Assembly (NCBI GenBank): GCA_002404095.1
Contig: DHJA01000057.1
Coordinates: 1-12,238, forward strand
Reading direction: 5' to 3'
DNA: 12,238 bases
DNA from: Planctomycetaceae bacterium UBA4732
Lineage (GTDB): Bacteria > Planctomycetota > Planctomycetia > Gemmatales > Gemmataceae
The translations under genes and the position numbers were made by a program. The notes below the pieces were generated by a model, which did no database searches, was not told the origin of the DNA, and saw only the letters and a list, made by a program, of their open reading frames with translations. Positions 6,930 through 12,238 of the stretch are shown here, one piece after another. The stretch's first letter is position 1. Every line of letters starts with the position of its first letter.

Positions 6930-6995
6930 ATGGTCATTACCCTGTATGAACCTAATTCGACTCAGTGGGTGGATTTCAAGCAACGGAGAAGCTGA
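6930..6995 (+). pseudogene. C-terminal relic of a DUF4258-type toxin
   Basis: Starting at the ATG two bases after the DUF2442 stop, a 21-codon frame reads MVITLYEPNSTQWVDFKQRR then Ser and TGA. DUF4258 proteins commonly end in an ITVYEPDP..W..DFRRR-like string, and they are commonly followed by a YgiT/MqsA-type antitoxin gene, which is what follows here. The frame upstream (about 6912-6929) stays open (AAESTAE) but soon loses any resemblance. I infer the last part of a deleted toxin gene. The recognition is from memory of the family, so confidence is moderate. Confidence 0.45.
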
Positions 6996-7230
6996 CGTGC
7001 CTAGCGATTCTGAAGAAGCCTTCGTCGAACAGAAGGTCACCTACTCTTTGGAAGTGGAGGGCCGCTTCATCGTTGTCGAGCAAGTGCCCGCGCGGGTGTC
7101 GCTGCGCACCGGGGAGCGGTTCTTCGCTCTGGAAACGGTCGAGCGACTACAGGAAATCGTCTGGGGGCAGCGCGTACCGAATCGCGTCATCCAGACGCCG
7201 GTGTATGAGTTTCCGAGCGCCGTGTCATAG
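6946..7230 (+). CDS. YgiT/MqsA-type antitoxin-like protein lacking its zinc-finger cysteines
   Basis: The 94-codon frame contains a conserved-looking core: VEQKVTYSLEVEGRF (residues 27-41), VPARVSLRTGERFFALETVE (47-66) and VIQTPVYEF (81-89). These are the landmarks of small YgiT-type proteins paired with DUF4258 toxins. The usual N-terminal CxxC is missing, and the frame has no cysteine at all. In the +1 neighbouring frame, CTG ACG TGC CTA GCG (6992-7006) could be a decayed start (ATG changed to CTG) followed by the first half of a CxxC. The next Cys codon could then be replaced by ATTCT (7007-7011) with a frame change. The first 22 residues of the present frame would then be artefactual. A GTG-initiated product or a plain pseudogene are both possible. 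Confidence 0.55.
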   Translation: MNLIRLSGWISSNGEADVPSDSEEAFVEQKVTYSLEVEGRFIVVEQVPARVSLRTGERFFALETVERLQEIVWGQRVPNRVIQTPVYEFPSAVS

Positions 7231-7264
7231 CGTTATGCCACGGTCAGGAGACCGTGTCATAACG
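7220..7264. repeat. Three-arm A-A'-A inverted repeat between convergent genes
   Basis: CCGTGTCATA occurs at 7220-7229 and again at 7252-7261, and its inverted partner TATGCCACGG (one mismatch) lies between them at 7234-7243. The middle arm can pair with either side. The right-hand hairpin is stronger: 15 bp with one mismatch (7231-7245 with 7250-7264) around an AGGA loop. The left-hand one is 10 bp with one mismatch around GCGT. The right hairpin spans the last codons and stop of the HEAT gene, and the left one spans the stop of the antitoxin-like gene. No T-tract follows on either strand, so it is terminator-like only by position. Confidence 0.6.
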
Positions 7265-10200
7265 GGGAAGCGTCTCCGCCAAACCTTCCGCCTTCACATT
7301 TATAGGCGTTTCCGGAATCGCCTCACTGTCCAATCTCTCAATCAATCGGGTCAGCGCGTCTCGCAACGCCGGCTCCTCTTCTAGCAGAGATTGCTGTTTT
7401 AAGGCGTCGCCCCATCCCGCGCCTTGCGGGCCGAGCGAGTCGATCAGGTCGATCGCGCTCTTGCGAAGGCGCTGGACGGGATCGACCAGCGCGGCCGTCA
7501 CGACAGCCGTGGCCTCGGCGTTGCCGGGATCTTGCGTGAGCAGGAATCGCGCGGCGATCAGACGGATGCGCGGGTTGGGATCGCCGATCCGCTGGGCGAA
7601 GACTTCGCTCGCGCGGCCGGCGGAAGCCTTACAGAGCGCCAGCGTCGCGTTCATCCGCAGGTCGTCGCGAGGGTACGAAGCGCAGTCGATCAGGGCAGCG
7701 ACCGAATCGGCGGGCAGTACATCCAGGCGCGCCAGCGCGTGCGCCGCGTTGGCCCGTACCTGCACTTCCGGGTCGCGCAGGGCGTCCGTCAGCCCCGGCA
7801 CGACCTCCGGCGGAATTGCCGCCGCCTTCATCAGACCGGCCGATGCTACTTTGCGTATCTCACTACTCGCATCTTTTAGGCCCGCTGCTAGGGCCGGCCC
7901 GATTTCAGGCGGCTGGATCATCACCAAGGCGCGCATGGCCTGTTCCCGCACGCTCAATTCGGCGGTTTGCGCGGCTCGCAGCAACGCCTGGCCCGCTTTA
8001 GCGGCTGGCGGGCCGAGCCGGCCCAGGCCCAGCGCGGCGTGAACCTGAACCCAGGCGTTGTCGGCGTCGAGCAGCGCACAGAGGCCGTCGATGGCCGGCT
8101 CGGTCGGCCCGACCAAGCGCGGCAACGCCTTCGTCGCCTCCACTTTCACCGCGTCGGCCGGGTCGAGCAGCGCCCGCAGCAACGCGCCGACAATCTCCTC
8201 GTCGGTCTCGCCGCGCTTGCCCAGCGCCTCCACGGCCGCGGCCCTGACGCTAGGATCGGCGTCCTCCATCGCCCCAAGAAGGATATGATTCTCGGTGCCC
8301 ATCCGCACTACGGCGCCGAGGGCGCGGGCAGCGTGGGCGCGGACGCTGGCGTCTTCGTCACGCGCCGCCTTCTCCAGGGCTGGCACAGCGGAAGCCGCGA
8401 CCTCCCCCATCTTGCCGAGCGCCTCGGCCGCGTTGGCGCGGACCTGCGGATTGATGTGGTCGAACGACCGGACGAGCGCGGGAATGGCGTTGTCGGCCGA
8501 CTCGCCCATTTCGCCCAGCGCTTCTGCCGCCATCGCACTGACCCAGTTGTCTTTGTCGCGCAGGGCACGCACCAAGCCAGGCACGGCTTCCGCCGCCCCT
8601 TCGCCGATTTTGCCGAGCGCTTCCGCGGCCTTGGCGCGAACGCGGTCGTTGGCGTCCTTCAACGCCTGGACCAACGCTGGCGTCGCTTCCACGGCGGTTT
8701 CGCCGATGGACCCGAGCGCTTGGGCGGTATCGGCCCGGACCACGTTGTCGGCGCTCCCCAAGCCTTCGACCAGCGTCGGCGTGGCGTCGCCGTTCAGTGT
8801 GCCGATCCGCCCCACGGCCTCCGCGGCCGCCTGGCGGACGGATTCCTCGCGGTCCTGCAACAGCGGCACCAACGCGGGCACTGCGGAAGCGGCTTTTCCC
8901 TTGAGCGATCCCAGGGTTCTCGCCGCCTCGGCACGGACTGCCTGGCCCACGTCTTGTAGCAGGCCAATCAAAGCGGCGACCACCTTCTCCGGCGGCCCGT
9001 TCACCTTGCCGAGGGACTCGGCCGCCTGGCAGCGAACCACCTCGTTTTCGTCCCCCAATAGGTCAATCAACTCGGGCGCCGATGCAGATGCGGCCGGGCC
9101 GACTAGGCCAAGCGCCCGCGCCGCCTGGGTCCGCACTGCAATCGACGGATCGGTTAGGGCGGCGCGCAACGTGAAGACGGCCCGATCAATCAACTCGGCC
9201 GCATCGCTAGAGTGCGCCGGCGCCGTTTTCTTACGCACCACCCAGGCAAGCAGCCGACTCGGCGCGCCGAGGGCGCGACCCAACAACCGCCTTCGCCGAA
9301 CCAAACCTCCGCTCGCGCCGCCGATTCTGCCCAACGCCTCCACCATGCTCTCGCGCACCCATTCACTCCGATCCCGTCGCATCTTGACCAAGGCGGGCAG
9401 CGCGTCAAGGGCGTGGAGCCTGCCGACGGCCCCGGCCGCGATCGCGCGGACGTTTTCATGGGAGTCGCGCAGGTGCGCGGTCAGGATCGGCAGGGCCGCC
9501 GGGCCAATGTCCGCTAGAACCTGGGGGATTTGTTCGCGTTGTTCCTTGGTGAGAAATTCGATCAACCGCAGCGAGAGCAGTAGGGGTTGAACGGCCCCAA
9601 GACCGTGTTGCGGCAGCGACAAGCGGGCGCGCTCGGCAATCGGTTCATGCGGACTCCAAAACTCCGCGATGGTTTCCGAGAGCAACTTGCCGCGGCGCAT
9701 GGAAGCGAAAAGCTGTTGCAGCAGGACCAACGTGAAGAACGCCTTGAAGGCGGAGAGCATCGCCTTGGCAGGCCACTCGACCGGATGGACGTATGCCGCC
9801 TTGAGGAAGTTCTTTTCGCTGGCGACATCCATCAAGTCCACGATGCGAAAGAGATGGACGAGTGGGTACGCCAAGAAGTCGAGGTAGGTCGCCGGCTTCT
9901 CCGCGCCGAGGCTGTACCAGTCTTGGCCGACGGTATGGTACAAGCCCTGATTAAGCATGGCGAAGCCGCCGACCGCCGCGACGGCGGCGCCGGCCAGCAG
10001 CGGTACGCCGACGATGGGGCCGTAGCGGACGAGATTAATGGCTAATTCTTGTCCTTTAAGGGGGTTATGGACCGCCTTGTAGCCCCGGCCGACTTCGTAA
10101 CGTTCCAGGTCGATGAACATATACGCGAGGCAAGCCGTAACGCCCATGAACAACAACGCCGCGCCGCTCAGCACCGCCAACCACGCCAACTGTAGCCCGA

Positions 10201-10459
10201 CCGCGAAACCTAGCCCAAACAAAAGGAGGACCACGGCGAAGAACCGCGGCCAGTCCGCCCACGAGAACAGGCGCTTCCACAACTCAAAACCCGCACGCAC
10301 GCCGGCACGCACGCCTATGCCGACGACGCGCAGGAGCCAGCGTAGGACGCCCAGCTTGATGAGGACGCCGGCGGCCGCGCCCAAGACCGCCAGACTAACC
10401 AGTACGAGCAAGGAGGAATTCTGTGGATCCCAACCAAGATACGACGCCAAATCCTCCAT
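7244..10459 (-). CDS. Large membrane-anchored HEAT-repeat protein
   Basis: This is a 1071-residue protein. The first ~255 residues contain hydrophobic segments near 17-38, 72-115 (two helices), 147-168 and 235-252, with polar loops between. The rest is an alpha-solenoid of about 20 HEAT/PBS-lyase-type repeats (about 320-1010), recognisable by a Val-Arg pair in each (for example at 338, 368, 442, 475, 508 and so on to 998) and by AAEALGKIG-type helices. From 442 to 706 nine consecutive pairs fall exactly 33 residues apart. A basic, partly hydrophobic insertion (about 382-425, with RRRRLLGRALG) separates repeats 2 and 3. The solenoid probably binds protein partners at the membrane; no catalytic motif or partner is visible. 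GGGAG lies 8 bases before the ATG. No co-oriented neighbour suggests an operon. The gene is intact. Confidence 0.88.
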   Translation of the reverse strand: MEDLASYLGWDPQNSSLLVLVSLAVLGAAAGVLIKLGVLRWLLRVVGIGVRAGVRAGFELWKRLFSWADWPRFFAVVLLLFGLGFAVGLQLAWLAVLSGAALLFMGVTACLAYMFIDLERYEVGRGYKAVHNPLKGQELAINLVRYGPIVGVPLLAGAAVAAVGGFAMLNQGLYHTVGQDWYSLGAEKPATYLDFLAYPLVHLFRIVDLMDVASEKNFLKAAYVHPVEWPAKAMLSAFKAFFTLVLLQQLFASMRRGKLLSETIAEFWSPHEPIAERARLSLPQHGLGAVQPLLLSLRLIEFLTKEQREQIPQVLADIGPAALPILTAHLRDSHENVRAIAAGAVGRLHALDALPALVKMRRDRSEWVRESMVEALGRIGGASGGLVRRRRLLGRALGAPSRLLAWVVRKKTAPAHSSDAAELIDRAVFTLRAALTDPSIAVRTQAARALGLVGPAASASAPELIDLLGDENEVVRCQAAESLGKVNGPPEKVVAALIGLLQDVGQAVRAEAARTLGSLKGKAASAVPALVPLLQDREESVRQAAAEAVGRIGTLNGDATPTLVEGLGSADNVVRADTAQALGSIGETAVEATPALVQALKDANDRVRAKAAEALGKIGEGAAEAVPGLVRALRDKDNWVSAMAAEALGEMGESADNAIPALVRSFDHINPQVRANAAEALGKMGEVAASAVPALEKAARDEDASVRAHAARALGAVVRMGTENHILLGAMEDADPSVRAAAVEALGKRGETDEEIVGALLRALLDPADAVKVEATKALPRLVGPTEPAIDGLCALLDADNAWVQVHAALGLGRLGPPAAKAGQALLRAAQTAELSVREQAMRALVMIQPPEIGPALAAGLKDASSEIRKVASAGLMKAAAIPPEVVPGLTDALRDPEVQVRANAAHALARLDVLPADSVAALIDCASYPRDDLRMNATLALCKASAGRASEVFAQRIGDPNPRIRLIAARFLLTQDPGNAEATAVVTAALVDPVQRLRKSAIDLIDSLGPQGAGWGDALKQQSLLEEEPALRDALTRLIERLDSEAIPETPINVKAEGLAETLPRYDTVS

Positions 10460-10522
10460 GAAGCAATCTCCCTACAAGGAAAACCCTGGCGAGCGGCAAG
10501 CTCTATGCCCGCCGTCCGGACG

Positions 10523-10736
10523 CGCCGGGATTAACCCATTGGTATCTACACAAGTTGGGTGCCATGCTTTCGCGGGCCGGTCCCGAAGACCTTTCCAGTC
10601 CCAACCCCGCGAAAGCATGAGTGCCCGCGTGGGACTCATGCTTTCGCGGCGGCTTCAGCGGGCGCACGGTGAAGACTGAGGCCGCGAAAGCATGGCACCC
10701 CCCACTTATGTAGATACCAATGGGATAAACCCGGCG
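10523..10736. mobile_element. 214-base nested palindrome, REPIN/MITE-like element
   Basis: The outer inverted repeats CCCATTGGTATCTACA (10535-10550) and TGTAGATACCAATGGG (10709-10724) are perfect. They continue inward as GGGTGCCATGCTTTCGCGG (10557-10575) and its exact complement (10682-10700). A second inverted pair lies inside: CCGCGAAAGCATGAGT (10607-10622) and its complement (10634-10649). The 13-base word CCGCGAAAGCATG therefore occurs four times in alternating orientation, as two REPIN-like hairpin units. TAA at 10532-10534 and 10726-10728 may be a 3-bp target duplication. Removing the insert leaves CGCCGGG-ATTAAA-CCCGGCG, a host hairpin whose two halves now flank the element. No transposase is present. 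Confidence 0.7.
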
Positions 10737-10806
10737 GCTCGCCTAACCTAGCGGCGGTCGATCTATCCTAGCAAACGCGGCGCCGGCGGCCCGGTCTTCG
10801 CGCGCC

Positions 10807-10835
10807 TTCCCACGGCGCCGCAAGCCAGTTAGAAT
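10807..10835 (+). promoter_or_regulatory. Candidate promoter for the 10903-12045 gene
   Basis: TTCCCA (10807-10812, 4 of 6 consensus) and TAGAAT (10830-10835, 5 of 6) are separated by exactly 17 bases. A start near 10842 would give a leader of about 60 bases. It was identified by eye only. Confidence 0.35.
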
Positions 10836-10902
10836 AACGCCGATCCGCCGTCTTTCCTCTGCCGACGTGACACCAACTTCTTCTGTTATGGAGATGGCCG
10901 CA

Positions 10903-12045
10903 ATGAGCATCCACCCCCGAGTCGCGCTGGTCCTCACCTTGGCCGTCGCCGTGAGTGCGCTGGCGACCCTGCCCGCCGCCGTGCCGGACAAGCAAGCCGG
11001 CCAGTGGGACCAAACGGTGGACAAGGCCATCGCCTACCTCAAGGCGCATCAGGCCGACGACGGCAGTTGGGGCGGCAAGCAAGCCGTCGGCGTCACCGGC
11101 GTCGTCTTGACTGGCATGTTGGAAACCGGCAAAGTCGGCCCTAAAGATCCCGTCGTGGAGAAGGGTTTGAAATACGTCGAAAGCCTCATCAACCGTAAGG
11201 AAGGACACATCGCCGGCAAGGACCCGCGCCAGCAGTTGAAGAATTACGTCACCTGCATCAATGTTCTGGCCCTTACCAACGCCGACCGCGACAGTTACAA
11301 GGCGGTTGTAGCCGACGCTGCCAAGTTCCTCAAGGAGCTGCAATGGGACGAGGGCGAGGGTAAGACGCCCAAGGACGACTTCTTCGGCGGGGCCGGCTAT
11401 GACAGCCATTCACGACCTGATTTGTCGAATACACAGTTTTTCCTCGACGCCCTGGTCGCGGCCGGCGTTCCCAAGGACGACCCCGCCTACCAAAAGGCGC
11501 TGGTCTTCGTAAGCCGATGCCAAAACCTCAAGGGCGAGAACGACGAGCGGCCGTGGGCGGGCAAGATCAACGACGGCAGCTTCATTTACAGCGCCGCGGC
11601 CGGCGGTTCGACCAAGGTTAAGGACAATGCCAATCCGCAGGACGGCCTGCCCGGTTACGGCAGCATGACCTACGCCGGCATCAAGAGCCTGATTTATTGC
11701 GGCGTCTCCAAGAAAGACAAGCGCGTCGAGGCGGCCTACGACTGGATCAGGAAAAACTACACGGTGGATCGCAATCCGGGAATGCCGGAGGTCCGATCCG
11801 AGTGGGGCCTGTTCTACTACTACCATACGATGGCCAAGTGCCTGGACGTACTTGGCGTGGATGAAGTGGTGGACGCCCAGGGCAAGGCGCACGACTGGCG
11901 CGCCGAACTCACCGCCGCGATCGCTAAACGCCAGCGCCCCGACGGCAGTTGGATCAACGAACAGGATCACTGGATGGAAAGCGACCCGGAGCTGGTCACG
12001 GGCTACGCCCTGATGGCGCTAAGCCACTGCCAGCGCAAGAAATGA
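10903..12045 (+). CDS. Exported prenyltransferase/squalene-cyclase repeat protein
   Basis: This 380-residue protein has an N-terminal signal peptide (hydrophobic residues about 8-22, likely cleavage after the LPAA at 24-27) and an alpha/alpha-barrel of prenyltransferase/squalene-oxidase repeats. QW-type motifs QADDGSW (50-56) and QRPDGSW (344-350) are clear. GGAGYDSHSRPDLSNTQ (162-178), GYGSMTYAGIKSLIYCGV (251-268) and VTGYALMALSHC (365-376) are typical of a planctomycete family of this type. The DxDD acid motif of squalene-hopene cyclases is absent, so catalysis of cyclisation is unlikely; a binding or structural periplasmic role is possible. The start at 10903 has GGAG 9 bases upstream and gives a proper signal peptide. 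ATGs at 10888 and 10894 and a GTG at 10867 lie in the same frame but are less suitable. Confidence 0.88.
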   Translation: MSIHPRVALVLTLAVAVSALATLPAAVPDKQAGQWDQTVDKAIAYLKAHQADDGSWGGKQAVGVTGVVLTGMLETGKVGPKDPVVEKGLKYVESLINRKEGHIAGKDPRQQLKNYVTCINVLALTNADRDSYKAVVADAAKFLKELQWDEGEGKTPKDDFFGGAGYDSHSRPDLSNTQFFLDALVAAGVPKDDPAYQKALVFVSRCQNLKGENDERPWAGKINDGSFIYSAAAGGSTKVKDNANPQDGLPGYGSMTYAGIKSLIYCGVSKKDKRVEAAYDWIRKNYTVDRNPGMPEVRSEWGLFYYYHTMAKCLDVLGVDEVVDAQGKAHDWRAELTAAIAKRQRPDGSWINEQDHWMESDPELVTGYALMALSHCQRKK

Positions 12046-12058
12046 TTCTCGTGGGTTT

Positions 12059-12090
12059 ATCCTCGTTCTCAAACTCTGAGCATGTGAATT
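12059..12090 (-). repeat. 32-base dispersed repeat, copy 2 (inverted)
   Basis: Read on the minus strand this is AAATTCACATGCTCAGAG followed by TTTGAGAACGAGGAT. It differs from 148-179 at about four positions. It begins 13 bases after the stop of the preceding gene and touches the stop codon of the possible small gene at 12090-12230. The two copies lie at opposite ends of the window in inverted orientation. Confidence 0.6.
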
Positions 12091-12230
12091 TAAGAATCTG
12101 TGGCCGCACGCCCACGCGCCGCTTGTTGGCGCCGCGACGCCGCTTGGCTGTCTTGGTCCACTTCGCCCAGGTCGAAAAGCAGGCCAACAGGGGTCAGGTC
12201 GGGGACGGAGTCAGCAGGAGTAGTGTTCAT
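12090..12230 (-). CDS. Possible small hypothetical protein, start may lie outside the window
   Basis: From the ATG at 12230 the minus strand reads 46 codons to a TAA at 12092-12090: MNTTPADSVPDLTPVGLLF, then DLGEVDQDSQ and an Arg/Ala/Gln-rich tail. The frame remains open to the window edge 8 bases upstream, so the true start and ribosome site cannot be judged. The composition is compatible with a short acidic-then-basic protein, but no family is recognised. An overlapping frame (12187 to 11996) is less likely because it runs into the neighbouring gene. Confidence 0.3.
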   Translation of the reverse strand: MNTTPADSVPDLTPVGLLFDLGEVDQDSQAASRRQQAARGRAATDS

Positions 12231-12238
12231 GCGACTAG

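Larger units (their letters stand above)
10460..10902. other. 443-base intergenic region without a gene
   Basis: The gap between two divergent starts holds no convincing coding frame. Most of it is the nested palindromic element at 10523-10736. The right part (10737-10902) is GC-rich and carries the candidate promoter at 10807-10835 for the downstream gene. I found no good promoter for the HEAT gene in the 63 bases between its start and the palindrome. The element's insertion may therefore have changed its regulation. Confidence 0.6.

Noticed and set aside
7967..9590. Two long plus-strand frames (330 and 431 codons) opposite the HEAT gene
   Set aside because: They are by-products of high GC and the 99-base periodicity of the HEAT repeats; their translations are Arg/Ser/Ala-rich and repeat with the same period.
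10113..10679. Plus-strand frame over the start of the HEAT gene and the palindrome
   Set aside because: It has no plausible composition, and it crosses a membrane segment in antisense and a non-coding repeat element.
10563..10694. Possible CRISPR array from four copies of a 13-base word
   Set aside because: The copies alternate in orientation and form hairpins; spacers are not of uniform length, and no cas genes are present.
10768..11970. Minus-strand frames of 213 and 186 codons opposite the QW-repeat gene
   Set aside because: The plus-strand gene has a signal peptide, QW motifs and a ribosome site; the antisense frames have no recognisable domain.
11996..12187. 63-codon minus-strand frame ending inside the QW-repeat gene
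   Set aside because: It runs through the dispersed repeat and into the coding end of the neighbouring gene; the frame starting at 12230 is cleaner.

Overview
The window most likely comes from a planctomycete (Planctomycetota). It is GC-rich and carries a DUF1549/DUF1553 gene overlapping a DUF1501 gene. That pair, together with a secreted squalene-cyclase-like repeat protein and a very large HEAT-repeat protein, is typical of this phylum. No rRNA, tRNA, CRISPR array or intact transposase gene is visible.

Layout. Positions 1-187 hold no gene but contain a 92-base imperfect palindrome (25-116) and a 32-base repeat (148-179). Positions 188-1619 (minus) encode endonuclease IV (nfo), a base-excision-repair enzyme, downstream of a small single-pass membrane protein. 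A divergent promoter region follows, then a small three-helix membrane protein (1792-2139, plus), which converges on an eight-helix membrane protein (2163-3413, minus). A second divergent region with a 15-bp palindrome feeds the plus-strand pair 3532-5142 (DUF1549/DUF1553, CxxCH) and 5130-6398 (DUF1501, Tat signal). These two overlap by 13 bases and probably act together outside the cytoplasm.

Positions 6400-7230 form a small accessory patch. An overlapping DUF4160/DUF2442 gene pair is followed by what looks like the C-terminal relic of a DUF4258 toxin and a YgiT/MqsA-type antitoxin that has lost all its cysteines, probably by a frameshift. The patch ends in a three-arm A-A'-A inverted repeat (7220-7264) shared with the tail of the converging HEAT gene.

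Positions 7244-10459 (minus) encode a 1071-residue protein with a membrane-embedded N-terminus and about 20 HEAT repeats, nine of them in exact 33-residue register. The 443-base gap 10460-10902 is dominated by a 214-base nested palindrome with four copies of a 13-base word. It looks like a REPIN/MITE-like insertion into a host hairpin. Positions 10903-12045 (plus) encode an exported protein with QW-type repeats. The last 190 bases carry a second copy of the 148-179 repeat in inverted orientation and a possible small minus-strand gene running to the window edge.

The best candidates for something undescribed are the decayed toxin-antitoxin patch, the nested palindromic element, and the repeat placed just after the stop codons of two unrelated genes. 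No confident new multi-gene system can be claimed from sequence alone.
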